DNA of 64,000 nt from Flavobacterium shii (lineage in GTDB: Bacteria > Bacteroidota > Bacteroidia > Flavobacteriales > Flavobacteriaceae). Below are positions 22,445-31,456 of this stretch, piece by piece. The first letter of the stretch is position 1. Every line of letters begins with the position of its first letter. Where the stretch lies: positions 62,001 to 126,000 of the forward strand of contig NZ_JAOZEW010000006.1 in NCBI RefSeq assembly GCF_025847235.1. The letters are read 5' to 3'. Below the pieces are notes generated by a model. The model was not told where the DNA came from. It searched no databases and saw only the letters and a program-made list of their open reading frames with translations. A program made the position numbers and the translations under genes.

Positions 22445-23788
22445 TTATTTACTATTTCTAAAACGCATCCAACCCAAACTGATTAATAATAAATTGAAAA
22501 TCAATAATGGTAAAAATGCTTTTGCAAAATTTATTTCTGATGGATCATTAAACGTTTTTACTTTAAATTTCGACCAGTTTTCTTTAGCTACAGCGGCATT
22601 ATTAAATATTTTTGGATAAAAATACAAACGCAGTTTCTCATGAAATTGTTTCGTTTCTTTCAAAAACAAAAGCTGATTCCCCAAGTCTGATTTGGCAATT
22701 TCATTGAGCTGAATTTGAGTGTGCAAAGTGGGAATAAATTGCGCTATAAATTGGCTGGCTTTATTTCGCTGTTGTAGTTTGTTTTCTAATTCCTGAGATT
22801 GTTGAGCCGAATCATCGTCACCCGCTTGCTGCATCGCATAATACCAAAGCCAGCTAAATTCAGACTCTGGCAAAGCATAATGCCTAAATTGAGGATAATG
22901 ATTATAGAATTTATCCATTGTGATTTTTTTATCCACGTCCCACTTTTCGTGATACGCATTTCTTTGTTTAACCGTTAGTTCCAAAGCTTCGGGAACCGGA
23001 TATTTATTTACAACATAAGTATTTATTATTGCTGGTAAAATGATAATTAAAAACAACCAAATTGTCAATAAAATAACAGCATTGAAGTTTGAATCCTTCT
23101 GCAATGAAACAATAAAAAAGCTTACAGAAAACCAAAAAAGGATATATAGAATACCAAGTCCGTAAAATGCTAAAAGTGATTTGTCAAATGGAATTCCTAA
23201 AAACAGGACAGCTATAAAAAGTATAATTGTAAACAATAGAATCAAACTTAAAATTCGGATATAAAACAATTTCAGAATGTATAAAAACGTATTTTCACTT
23301 TGAGTTGCCACAATTTTCCAGGTGCCGCTTTCTTTTTCTTCTGAAACCAGATTATACGAAAAGGAAATAATTAAAAGAGGAAAAAGATAAATCAGAACAA
23401 AACTAAAATCGATGTTTCCAGATAATAAATTATTCGGATTATTGAGTTCTGTGTTGTATTTCTGAGCTTCCAACCCGCGAATTGTAACGGTTTGTATTGA
23501 CGGATTTATATCGTGCTGACCAATTGCCAAACTATTAATAGGTAACGTTTTATTCACCAATGAGAACTTGATGTAATAGAGTAGAAGCCCAATTTCATCT
23601 TTATGGAAAGCAGTATTCCTGGCAATATGTTCTTTTTGATAATTTACAGCTTCTTTAATGTTATTTTGCTGTTTTTGCTGAAATTGTTGTCCGACAAGAA
23701 GACTTATGAAACCTATGATTAAGAGGAATATTAATCCAATTTTGGTTCCCTTAGATCGTATGAAATTTTTAAAAAGTAACGCTAACAT
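22445..23788 (-). CDS. ABC-2-type permease (DUF3526-like), second subunit
   Basis: I choose the ATG at 23788 (447 residues, MLALLFKNFIRSKGTKIGL). It begins one base after the stop of the upstream permease gene, a coupled arrangement, whereas the in-frame ATG at 23818 would overlap that gene. About six membrane helices are visible: one near the N-terminus (around 14-30), a block at about 140-260 (including FVLIYLFPLLIISFSYNLVSEEKESGTWKI) and one at the C-terminus. A large extracytoplasmic loop lies in between. The SEEKESGT motif is the ABC-2 permease hallmark. It probably pairs with the upstream permease as a heterodimer driven by the ATPase at 27577-28272. The substrate is unknown. Confidence 0.85.
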   Translation of the reverse strand: MLALLFKNFIRSKGTKIGLIFLLIIGFISLLVGQQFQQKQQNNIKEAVNYQKEHIARNTAFHKDEIGLLLYYIKFSLVNKTLPINSLAIGQHDINPSIQTVTIRGLEAQKYNTELNNPNNLLSGNIDFSFVLIYLFPLLIISFSYNLVSEEKESGTWKIVATQSENTFLYILKLFYIRILSLILLFTIILFIAVLFLGIPFDKSLLAFYGLGILYILFWFSVSFFIVSLQKDSNFNAVILLTIWLFLIIILPAIINTYVVNKYPVPEALELTVKQRNAYHEKWDVDKKITMDKFYNHYPQFRHYALPESEFSWLWYYAMQQAGDDDSAQQSQELENKLQQRNKASQFIAQFIPTLHTQIQLNEIAKSDLGNQLLFLKETKQFHEKLRLYFYPKIFNNAAVAKENWSKFKVKTFNDPSEINFAKAFLPLLIFNLLLISLGWMRFRNSK

Positions 23789-23789
23789 A

Positions 23790-25241
23790 TTAGATGGCTT
23801 TAAGGTTTTTGGATGCAATTCGAATTAAAACTAATAGCATTATAATCCAGAGAATGACGGAAAGAACAGAAATGATTTCGGATTTTAAAACCTCTCGGAT
23901 TCCTTTAGGTTCATAATGAAATTCGGCTACATCGGCCCAATGTTCTTTGTTAATGGTCAAAGGTTTGTCATTTGGTCCCAGTTTTTTATTACTAATGTAT
24001 TTTACCTGTAAAGCATTCATTTTTTGCGCCATATTATAGCGATAATCTTCGGCTTGTTTCTGGAAATTTATGTATGAATCATAATCGGTATTTGATAATC
24101 CCATCGATAGATTTTTTATTGCGATGTATGGATTAAAAAAAGAAACTGTTTTAGAAAAACTATTTTGCTTTTCATAAAGCCGAAGTAAAGTTTCTAAATG
24201 CCGATTGTATATTTTAGAACTTATTTTCTCGCCTTCGGTCATAATAAAACCCGAATAATTGAATGGAAGTTTTTGTACCGAATCGACTTTGTAAACACTT
24301 AAAAGAGAATCTTTAATCGCTTTATAATGCAAATCATTTGGGTTGTGACTGTCTCCTTGTTTCAGAATATCTTTTTCGATATCGCCCTGAAATTGAATTT
24401 TCGACGGAGCTTCATAAATATATGCTCCAATTGCCTGAGTGGTTCTTGGGAGAATAATCGTAAAAACTAACCAAATCCCAATCAATGAAATCAAAGCTTT
24501 TTTGGATGTTTTGCTCGAAGCAGAAATCAAAACAGCAATAACACAAAAGAACATCAGATAAATAAAATGAAAGAGAATAAACAGCACCATTTTGATTGTT
24601 TCATCAGCTGAAATAGAGAAATCCTGAAGCAATAACCAGATAAAAACAAGTACAATAATCGTAGGAACAAAAAGGAGCATAATAACGTTGGCAATTCCTA
24701 ATATCTTGCCTATTAAAAGTTGTTTCCAGTTGATTCCTTGACTTAAAAGCAGTTTTAAGGTTCCGTTTTCTCTTTCGGCTGCGACCGCATTAAATCCTAA
24801 GAAAAATATCAATAAAGGCAATAAAATTTGTAAAACCATTGCAATGCTGATTTCTCCAAATCGGAGTATACTGTTCGAAAATCCAGCCTCAGAAAAATTG
24901 GCGGTATTTTGTTTGTGGGCTTCCAGGAATATAGCATTCCCAAAGAACGGTTCCATTCCAAATTCAAAAACACTTAAAGGCGTACTTTTTCTGAACGCAA
25001 AATTCCCGTAATGCGCCATCCGGTGTGGGTTTTTATCAGGGTTTTTGAGCCAGTCTTCTCTGGATTCATGTTGGTATTTTTCGCTGGTTTGATTTTGATT
25101 GGTATAATTCTCCCAACCCGAAAATGCAGCATAAAGTAAAATAATACCAATAAAAAGGGTGATAATAAAAACAGCCGAATTCTTAAAAACAGCGTTCTTT
25201 AAATGTTTGGCGATTAAAATTTCTGTGTGTAATGATTTCAT
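23790..25241 (-). CDS. ABC-2-type permease (DUF3526-like), first subunit
   Basis: This 483-residue inner-membrane protein has one N-terminal helix (about 24-42), a large periplasmic domain containing the DUF3526-type stretch NPDKNPHRMAHYGNFAF, and a block of five helices around 155-290 that includes AAERENGTLKLLLSQG, the ABC-2 cytoplasmic motif. A last helix lies at about 455-475. It starts 5 bp after the TonB-receptor stop and overlaps nothing. Related permease pairs occur with Nos-type ATPases (NosFY-like) and are often export or maturation systems rather than importers. Confidence 0.85.
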   Translation of the reverse strand: MKSLHTEILIAKHLKNAVFKNSAVFIITLFIGIILLYAAFSGWENYTNQNQTSEKYQHESREDWLKNPDKNPHRMAHYGNFAFRKSTPLSVFEFGMEPFFGNAIFLEAHKQNTANFSEAGFSNSILRFGEISIAMVLQILLPLLIFFLGFNAVAAERENGTLKLLLSQGINWKQLLIGKILGIANVIMLLFVPTIIVLVFIWLLLQDFSISADETIKMVLFILFHFIYLMFFCVIAVLISASSKTSKKALISLIGIWLVFTIILPRTTQAIGAYIYEAPSKIQFQGDIEKDILKQGDSHNPNDLHYKAIKDSLLSVYKVDSVQKLPFNYSGFIMTEGEKISSKIYNRHLETLLRLYEKQNSFSKTVSFFNPYIAIKNLSMGLSNTDYDSYINFQKQAEDYRYNMAQKMNALQVKYISNKKLGPNDKPLTINKEHWADVAEFHYEPKGIREVLKSEIISVLSVILWIIMLLVLIRIASKNLKAI

Positions 25242-25246
25242 ACCAA

Positions 25247-27547
25247 TTAGAATTTATAAGTTACTGTAAGGCTGAAATTCCTGGGTGCTCCGGGAAATAA
25301 TCTTAAATAATTCTGAGCGCCTAACCAATAGGTTTTATTGAATAAATTACCCGAATTTAAGGCAATTTGCATATTGCTTTTGTTGGGCTTGTAGTATAAA
25401 GCGGCATCAAAAACGGTAAAATCGGGAAGTGTAAAAGCTCTTGTAAACCAAGGTACTTTGCTACTTTGATATTGCATCCCGAAACCAACTCCGAAATCCT
25501 TTAAAGCCGAATCGGAGTTGAAGTTATAACGTGTCCATAAGTTGGCGCTGTTTTTTGGTGTGTTTTGTTTTCTGGCACCAATTAGCGAAGCATCACGATC
25601 ATTGGTAATTTTAGCATCGATATAACTGTACGAGACATTGATTTGCCAATCGGTGGTGATATAACCCGCCAAATCACACTCAAAACCACGACTTCTTTCC
25701 GCACCTCTGGTTACCAATAAATCAGGATTTGCAGGATCATTGGCATTCATCAAAATGTTGCGTTGATTTATTTCGTAAATCGCTGCATTAAAGCTCATTG
25801 AGTTATTAAAGAAAGTTGTCTTTATTCCCACTTCTTTCAGGTCACTTTTAAGAGGATCAAACAGACTTCCGGCGGGTAAACTTCCTGTTTGCGGCATTAA
25901 AGTCACCGTATTCGATTGTGGCTGATAACCTTCCAGATAAGTGGTGTAAACATTTATTTCATTGTTAATAGCATAAGTCACACCCACACGAGGTAATAAA
26001 GCCGATTTTTTTACCGTCAATTCATTGTTCGATTCATAATTGGTAATGTCTTTAAACCATTCGTGTCGCAAACCAAGCAAAAAGGTAAATTTCTCCCACT
26101 GGATCTGATCCTGAATATAAAAGGCATTTGTCGTTGTTAATGCTGATGGCAATGCAGTTCTAATATTAAGTGTATAATCATCTGCACTTGTTATCGTATA
26201 AGTAGGGTTATTTAAATTAAAATAATTGACATTTGGTTTCGGTAAAACGACTCCGTCAATTGTTGTGGTTTGATAATTGGCTGCATTTGCAGGAATAAAC
26301 GAACTCGCCACAGTTCCATCTTTTAATAAATATCCTCTTGCTGCATTTTGCCCGCCACCTTTGGTTTTATTCCAGCTGCTTAAATCGTAGCCTACTAATA
26401 ACTTATGTTTGAGTTTTCCGGTTTTTAAATCGAAATTAAAATAGGTACTCAAATTATCAACATTCCAATATTGTTGGCGTTGCACAAATTGCATCATTGC
26501 CAGACTTGAAACGGGCTGATTGTTTATATCAACAGCAAATGCATTTGTGGTTCTATGTTCCTGAAGATTTTCGGTCCAGGTTTGTTTCATGTATGAAGCG
26601 TTAAATCCAATTTTGGAAGAAAAACGATGAGCAAAATTTGTTGTCAAAATCATTTCCTTTGATTTGAAAAAATCACTCGGAGCACCCAGATTTAAACTGA
26701 TTGGCGTTTTATTTAAATTGGTAACTCCCGCAACAGCACCAAATATAGGCTGACCTCTGTCGAGAATTCCTGTCATATCACTTAAAATCAATTCGGTATT
26801 TATAGCGGTTTTTTCATTCGGAATATAACTGAAAGACGGCGAGATTAGAAATGATTTATTACTCACTAAATCCCGAAATGATTTGGCTTCCTGATACGCT
26901 CCATTTACACGATATAAAAGAGTTTTGGATTCGTTTAAAGGTCCTGTAAAATCCAGACTTCCTCGAATAGTGCTAAAACTACCAACGTTTAAACTCACTT
27001 CTTTTCGATTAATAGTCAAAGGTTTTTTGGTAACCAAATTGATGCTTCCTCCCGGATCTACAGAGGAGAATGTAGCACTAGATGGTCCTTTGATAACTTC
27101 TATACGTTCGATATTATTTGTCAAAGGTTGCAGAAAGTAATATTGGCGTGTTCGCATTCCGTTTATAATTTGACCTTCTTCATTCTGACTGATTCCACGA
27201 ATTGTATATTGATTGTAATAGCTCGCCGGAATTACGCCACTAGCCATTTTTACGGCATCGGCGAGATAAAAAGCACCTTTATCGGCAATTAATTCTTTGG
27301 TTATAGTCGATATGGATTGCGGAATATCTTTATTGAGTGTCGCAGTTTTTGTAGCCGCAAAAGAGTAATCGCTGTTGTATTTTTTAGTCGAACGCCCCAC
27401 GATTTCAACAGTTTGTAATTCATTCCTTTCAGCTTCTATTTCGATCGAATCTTTAACGATACTATCTCGAATTTTTCCGTTTTTTGTTTGGGATTGCATA
27501 TTTTGTGTTGCAATTATTAAAAATAAAAAGGCAAATAAATGTTTCAT
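25247..27547 (-). CDS. TonB-dependent siderophore/metal-chelate receptor
   Basis: I choose the ATG at 27547 (766 residues), giving the signal peptide MKHLFAFLFLIIATQNMQSQ; an upstream ATG at 27571 would add eight residues. A plug domain (about 55-165) carries IPQSISTITKELI, YTIRGISQNEEG and IERIEVIKGPSSATFSSVDPG, hallmarks of FhuA/FecA-class receptors. A long barrel ends in Phe (TVTYKF). It lacks the SusC-type carboxypeptidase domain and DGVP signature, so it is not a glycan receptor. It sits inside an operon between an ABC ATPase (29-bp gap) and two ABC-2 permeases (5-bp gap), unusual company for a siderophore receptor. Confidence 0.88.
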   Translation of the reverse strand: MKHLFAFLFLIIATQNMQSQTKNGKIRDSIVKDSIEIEAERNELQTVEIVGRSTKKYNSDYSFAATKTATLNKDIPQSISTITKELIADKGAFYLADAVKMASGVIPASYYNQYTIRGISQNEEGQIINGMRTRQYYFLQPLTNNIERIEVIKGPSSATFSSVDPGGSINLVTKKPLTINRKEVSLNVGSFSTIRGSLDFTGPLNESKTLLYRVNGAYQEAKSFRDLVSNKSFLISPSFSYIPNEKTAINTELILSDMTGILDRGQPIFGAVAGVTNLNKTPISLNLGAPSDFFKSKEMILTTNFAHRFSSKIGFNASYMKQTWTENLQEHRTTNAFAVDINNQPVSSLAMMQFVQRQQYWNVDNLSTYFNFDLKTGKLKHKLLVGYDLSSWNKTKGGGQNAARGYLLKDGTVASSFIPANAANYQTTTIDGVVLPKPNVNYFNLNNPTYTITSADDYTLNIRTALPSALTTTNAFYIQDQIQWEKFTFLLGLRHEWFKDITNYESNNELTVKKSALLPRVGVTYAINNEINVYTTYLEGYQPQSNTVTLMPQTGSLPAGSLFDPLKSDLKEVGIKTTFFNNSMSFNAAIYEINQRNILMNANDPANPDLLVTRGAERSRGFECDLAGYITTDWQINVSYSYIDAKITNDRDASLIGARKQNTPKNSANLWTRYNFNSDSALKDFGVGFGMQYQSSKVPWFTRAFTLPDFTVFDAALYYKPNKSNMQIALNSGNLFNKTYWLGAQNYLRLFPGAPRNFSLTVTYKF

Positions 27548-27576
27548 TTTTTTGATGATGGAAAATATCATTTCCT

Positions 27577-28272
27577 TTATACGGTTTGTAAATACAAGTT
27601 TTCAAGTTCGTTTGCCGAGATTTTATTAGCTTCGATAACAGTCACTAAGTTTCCTTGTTTCATGATTCCGATATGTGAAGCAATTTCTCTGGCTCTGAAA
27701 ATATCGTGCGTAGCCATTAGAATTGCAGTTCCTTCTGCGGAAAGCTCTTTCAGGATTTGTGAAAATTCGTTGGAAGCTTTAGGATCCAGTCCACTTGTAG
27801 GTTCATCCAACAGTAATACTTTAGCTTTTTTGGCGATCGCAATGGCAATTCCTACTTTTTGTCGCATTCCTTTAGAATAGCCACCAAGATTTTGATCGTG
27901 AGCAACAACTTGTAAACCGGCTTTTGAAAGAAAATGAGCCAATTCTCCGATAGAATATTTGAATCCAGCAAGCGATGAGAAGAATTTTAAGTTTTCTATT
28001 CCCGTAAGATTTGGATATAACATTACCGTTTCAGGAATGTATGCGACATATTTTTTAGTTTCCTGAGCATTTTCGATGACCGAAATATTATTGATTTTCA
28101 GTTCTCCGTCTGTAGGTTCTATAAAGCCTAAAAACAGGTTAATAGTAGTTGTTTTTCCAGCACCGTTCTGACCTAAAAGAGCAAATATTTCGCCTTCTTT
28201 AATGGTTAAGTTCAGTTTATTCAAAGCAATATGATCGCCATATTTTTTGGTGAGATTTTTAGCTATAAGCAT
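27577..28272 (-). CDS. ABC transporter ATP-binding protein (NosF/CcmA-like)
   Basis: The 231-residue ATPase contains Walker A GQNGAGKTTT (about residue 34), the signature YSKGMRQK (about 131), Walker B LLLDEPTSGLDP (about 151) and the switch His in ATHD (about 186). The short C-terminus and the GxNGAGKTT form fit the ABC-2 exporter ATPases. It is the first gene of the four-gene minus-strand operon with the receptor and two permeases. No TAnnTTTG element was found on this strand in the 306 bp upstream, so it may be transcribed from the promoter of the small gene at 28579-28929. Confidence 0.92.
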   Translation of the reverse strand: MLIAKNLTKKYGDHIALNKLNLTIKEGEIFALLGQNGAGKTTTINLFLGFIEPTDGELKINNISVIENAQETKKYVAYIPETVMLYPNLTGIENLKFFSSLAGFKYSIGELAHFLSKAGLQVVAHDQNLGGYSKGMRQKVGIAIAIAKKAKVLLLDEPTSGLDPKASNEFSQILKELSAEGTAILMATHDIFRAREIASHIGIMKQGNLVTVIEANKISANELENLYLQTV

Positions 28273-28578
28273 AGTTTTTATGTATTTGGGTAAATGATTT
28301 TAAAACAGAAATAGGAACACTTTCCCGATACAATGCATCAAGCCAGTATTTTTTCTTTTATTTGGATGTAAAGAATGTGATAGTTTACTACTCCTTTGGT
28401 AGAAATATTTTTATTGGAATTTGAAAACAGGAACTCCTTTATGATTTTTGTGGGAGACAATTTCTCTCTTTAAGATTTAAAAATAAATCGATAGAATATA
28501 AATAAGTTTTCCTTTTTACCAATTATTAAAGAATAGGCAAAGAGAAAGTTTTCAATTTTAAAATAAATATATAGTAAA
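28273..28578. other. Intergenic region between small His/Cys protein and ABC operon
   Basis: This 306-bp AT-rich stretch has no ORF that I can support, no consensus promoter on the minus strand and no clear hairpin with a T-run. It may be an untranslated link inside one longer transcript. Confidence 0.35.
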
Positions 28579-28929
28579 CTAAACTAGAGTAGGAGGCGCT
28601 CTAAGTGCAAAGAGACTGCCTTTAAAAAAAGGATATGCAACTTTTGTATAAAAGAATGTATAAGAAGTTGCAGTACTTACTTTATGAAATGATAAAGTCT
28701 GAAAAGTATTTGGAATAAAGGTGCTAAAAGCAAAATGACAAACGTGGCAATTGGTATCAACAGAATGGCTGTGCGTTATTTGCTTTTGACTATCAACAGA
28801 TCGATGATCGCAATGTTTTTGGGATAATTGGTTGTAAAGATGTTCATAAGAATGTATGGTATGAAACAGCATTGCGAACAATACAGTTAAAGACATAAAA
28901 AAATTTAGTAATACAATTTTCTTTTTCAT
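28579..28929 (-). CDS. Small His/Cys-rich membrane-anchored protein (DUF2946-like)
   Basis: The 116-residue protein has one N-terminal hydrophobic segment (about 5-22, signal or anchor). A His/Cys-rich middle follows: HTIHSYEHL, KHCDH, THSHS and NCHVCHF. It ends in RAPPTLV. The HxCHxCHF pattern and the C-terminal RAPP tail resemble DUF2946-type small proteins, often found next to metal-related TonB receptors. The ligands could bind Cu, Zn or another soft metal in the periplasm. It is upstream of, and co-oriented with, the ATPase-receptor-permease operon. Family assignment is tentative. Confidence 0.6.
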   Translation of the reverse strand: MKKKIVLLNFFMSLTVLFAMLFHTIHSYEHLYNQLSQKHCDHRSVDSQKQITHSHSVDTNCHVCHFAFSTFIPNTFQTLSFHKVSTATSYTFFYTKVAYPFFKGSLFALRAPPTLV

Positions 28930-28984
28930 TCTTGTTTAGGAATTACCTTCTGTGGAGAGTAATTTTTGGCTACTTTTAATTAAC

Positions 28985-28997
28985 GCAACTTTGTTGC
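28985..28997. promoter_or_regulatory. Perfect palindrome at the small His/Cys gene promoter
   Basis: GCAAC-ttt-GTTGC is a perfect 13-nt inverted repeat directly downstream of a -7 element read on the minus strand (28997-29004, TATTTTTG). It therefore overlaps the expected transcription start, a classical repressor operator position. The regulator is unknown; a metal-responsive Fur-family or similar repressor would suit the gene content. Confidence 0.5.
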
Positions 28998-29004
28998 AAA
29001 AATA
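28997..29004 (-). promoter_or_regulatory. -7 element TATTTTTG for the small His/Cys gene
   Basis: Minus-strand TATTTTTG matches TAnnTTTG, 68 bp before the ATG at 28929, and its last base is shared with the adjacent palindrome. No clear -33 TTG was located. Confidence 0.45.
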
Positions 29005-29483
29005 AAAATCTTATTTTGATATTCCCTATGATTGTATTTTTATTTTAAAAAAATATTTGTTTAGTATTATTAAAAAAGTGAGAATTAAAGAATACCGTAA
29101 AAGAAAATAAATTAAGGTTGCTACAACTGTTTTTTTGAGTTAAAGAGAACTAACTTTTGAAAGATGTTCTTATTGTATTGACTTGGATTACCATGCCTTT
29201 GTAAATACATTACCGAGAATAATCAAAAAGATTTTTTTACTTGTTGTAAATTTTGGCACTAAAATCTAATGATTCAAGCAAAAAAAGAACTAAAAAGAAT
29301 AAATATTTGGACTTAATAGAATAAGTAAATAATTGTGCGTGTCGTAAATTTGTACCAATTAATTATTTGAACACTGGACTAAATAGAAAAATTTATGAAC
29401 ATTAATTTTTTATCTTAGCATAGTCGGATTCAAATCTGTAAAAATTCATTGGTTAGGTATTGAAATAGATCTAAAACTATTAT
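29005..29483. other. Divergent intergenic region before AraC regulator
   Basis: This is AT-rich and without a supportable ORF. On the plus strand TAAATTTG at 29345-29352 matches the -7 consensus about 130 bp before the AraC start, but no TTG lies at a fitting distance. Nothing else stands out. Confidence 0.4.
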
Positions 29484-30347
29484 ATGAAAAAAATGATAAA
29501 GGTTCCAACTTCATTAGTGAGTGGTCCTGTTCCGCAAAATGCATTAATGCTTGATGGCTGTTCCGTTATTGAACAGTGCATACATAGTATGGAAGCTAAA
29601 GGAACGATGTATCTAGAGCAACATTTATTACTGATGGTACTTGATGGATCTGTCACTTTAACCTATGGTAAGCAGGAATATAAAGTTGGTAAAAACGAGA
29701 TGATTCTGCTGAAAAAAGCAATTGCAGTTAAGTACGATAAGATAGGTAATGCGAAGAATGATAATATTTACGACAGCTTGATGTTCAGTATTAAGGACGA
29801 TCTTTTGAATTCATTTTTAGCTACTTCTGATATTAAAATTCCAAAAATAGAAGGAGAAGTTAAAACGGGTGTATACCCAATGAATGAATGTCTTGTCGCC
29901 TTTGCTCATTCAATGAAACCTTACTTTTTTGATCATTCGATTGTGCATCCGGGGCAATTACGTCTCAAAATAATGGAACTGTTGTATGATGTAGTTGAGG
30001 GTAATCGCAATATGTTTCTTCAAATTCTTCAATTGCATGAACCTGTAAAAGCAGATATAAGGCATGTTGTTGAACAGCACTATGCCTCACCAATTTCTCT
30101 TTCTGAGCTAGCTTATTTATCAGGAAGAAGTCTGTCTAGTTTTAAAAGAGACTTTCAAAGCATTTATAATATGTCTCCCGCTTTATGGATTCGAGAGAAA
30201 AGATTGGAAAAAGCTAAAGAAATGTTGGAGACTACTGCATTGCCTGTTTCAGATATTTGTTATACGCTGGGATTTGAGAATGTTTCACATTTTTCGAGAA
30301 TATTCAAAGAATTTTATGGACAAGCACCAACATTGTTTAGAAGTTAA
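29484..30347 (+). CDS. AraC-family transcriptional regulator
   Basis: The 287-residue protein has an N-terminal cupin-like sensor region (LLMVLDGSVTLTYGKQEYKVG, about 55-80) and a C-terminal double helix-turn-helix (about 190-287): ISLSELAYLSGRSLSSFKRDF is the first HTH and VSDICYTLGFENVSHFSRIF the second, ending in the usual P-x-x-FR. It is cytoplasmic. It heads a plus-strand group with YbaK, an NTF2-like protein and an old yellow enzyme, and may regulate them. The effector is unknown. Confidence 0.92.
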   Translation: MKKMIKVPTSLVSGPVPQNALMLDGCSVIEQCIHSMEAKGTMYLEQHLLLMVLDGSVTLTYGKQEYKVGKNEMILLKKAIAVKYDKIGNAKNDNIYDSLMFSIKDDLLNSFLATSDIKIPKIEGEVKTGVYPMNECLVAFAHSMKPYFFDHSIVHPGQLRLKIMELLYDVVEGNRNMFLQILQLHEPVKADIRHVVEQHYASPISLSELAYLSGRSLSSFKRDFQSIYNMSPALWIREKRLEKAKEMLETTALPVSDICYTLGFENVSHFSRIFKEFYGQAPTLFRS

Positions 30348-30381
30348 ATTATACAAGTTATTAAATTTATATTTAGCATAA

Positions 30382-30852
30382 ATGATTCCCAAAACCAATG
30401 CAGCCAGAATATTAGATGGGTTTAATATTTCTTATGAGTTAAGAACTTATGAAGTAGATGAAGAACATCAAAGTGCGCTGGAAGTGGCTGAAGCAATTGG
30501 AGTTGCTCCCGAAAGAATTTATAAAACGTTGGTTTTAAAAGGGCAGAATGATCCCTATTTAGTTGCCGTTATACCAGGAAATGCTCATTTAGATTTAAAA
30601 AAAATAGCCAAAGCATCCAATAATAAATACTGTGAAATGCTCCCAATGAAAGATCTGCTGTCTATTACAGGTTATATTCGAGGAGGCTGCTCACCAATTG
30701 GAATGAAAAAGCTTTTTCCTATTTATATTGAAGAGCTCGCCACCTTAGAAGACAGTATAATTATAAGTGCAGGTAAAAAAGGGCTTCAAATTATTATTAA
30801 CCCGACTGATCTTGCACAAAGTCTTAATGCCTTCTTTACTGATTTGGTATAA
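30382..30852 (+). CDS. ybaK: YbaK-type Cys-tRNA(Pro) deacylase
   Basis: The 156-residue, single-domain protein has the YbaK/EbsC core: KTLVLKG near residue 50, LDLKKIAKAS near 73 and GYIRGGCSPIGMKK near 97, the conserved glycine loop with the Pro-Ile-Gly of Cys-tRNA(Pro) editing enzymes. It hydrolyses misacylated Cys-tRNA(Pro) in trans as a translation quality-control factor. It lies 34 bp after the AraC gene; the link to the neighbours is unclear. Confidence 0.92.
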   Translation: MIPKTNAARILDGFNISYELRTYEVDEEHQSALEVAEAIGVAPERIYKTLVLKGQNDPYLVAVIPGNAHLDLKKIAKASNNKYCEMLPMKDLLSITGYIRGGCSPIGMKKLFPIYIEELATLEDSIIISAGKKGLQIIINPTDLAQSLNAFFTDLV

Positions 30853-30957
30853 CTCAAGAAGACTTAGAATGACTATAGATCTTTTTTGCATATTAAATTG
30901 GACTGAATAAAAAATTTATTTGGTCTTTATAGAAAATTCACTTCTTCCTTTCCAATG

Positions 30958-30965
30958 TAATTTTG
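30958..30965 (+). promoter_or_regulatory. -7 element TAATTTTG before NTF2-like gene
   Basis: TAATTTTG fits TAnnTTTG and lies 19 bp before the ATG at 30985, which implies a very short leader. A TTTG occurs at 30919-30922, but the 35-bp spacing is too long. Confidence 0.4.
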
Positions 30966-30984
30966 CAGCATAACTTTTAGAAAT

Positions 30985-31377
30985 ATGATTATGTTAGTAA
31001 ACAAAAACATTAATACGGTTCAAGATTATGAAGATGTATTAGCCGTTGTGGAAGGTTATGTCCATGGATTGAAAACAGGAAATGTAGAAGAATTGAAAAA
31101 AACATTCCATAAAGTTGCGGTAATGTATGGTCATTTAGGCAAAGATTTGTCTCAGGGCAGTATAGAGAATCTTTACTCTTATGTAAAAGAATTTGGTGCT
31201 GCACCCGATATTAAAACCAATCTGACAGTATTGCATAAAACCCCTACTACTGCAGTTGTAAGAGTAGAGATGGAAAGTGATGCTGCCAACGAAGATTTTA
31301 CAGATTACCATTCTTTAATTAAAATTGATGGAGAGTGGAAGGTAGTTGCCAAACTATTTCATCTGTACAATAAATAA
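30985..31377 (+). CDS. NTF2-like / putative lumazine-binding family protein
   Basis: The 130-residue cytoplasmic protein fits the cone-shaped SnoaL/NTF2-like fold of the Lumazine_bd_2 type: an N-terminal helix (VQDYEDVLAVVEGYVHGLKTGN), KTFHKVAVMYGH and a final sheet with DYHSLIKIDGEWKVVAKLFHLY. The family is usually of unknown function and is often found beside oxidoreductases. It lies 79 bp before the old yellow enzyme gene with a stem-loop in between. An ATG two codons later (30991) is equally possible. Confidence 0.75.
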   Translation: MIMLVNKNINTVQDYEDVLAVVEGYVHGLKTGNVEELKKTFHKVAVMYGHLGKDLSQGSIENLYSYVKEFGAAPDIKTNLTVLHKTPTTAVVRVEMESDAANEDFTDYHSLIKIDGEWKVVAKLFHLYNK

Positions 31378-31402
31378 TTTGTACAACTATTACGGCAAAG
31401 TG

Positions 31403-31430
31403 TTACTGGAAGAAATTATACTTCCAGTGA
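31403..31430. repeat. Stem-loop between NTF2-like and old yellow enzyme genes
   Basis: ACTGGAAG-aaattata-CTTCCAGT has perfect 8-bp arms, extendable by a G-U and an A-T pair. No T-run follows, so it looks like an mRNA stability or processing element rather than a terminator. Confidence 0.45.
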
Positions 31431-31456
31431 CTCGTTGTCATTAAAAATATTTAGAT

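Noticed and set aside
25247..27547. TonB receptor at 25.2-27.5 kb as a third SusC
   Set aside because: It lacks the N-terminal carboxypeptidase-regulatory domain, the VVDGxP signature and a SusD partner; its plug is of the siderophore-receptor type.
27539..27880. Plus-strand ORF opposite the ABC ATPase
   Set aside because: It covers the Walker B and signature region of the ATPase in antisense and has no family features.
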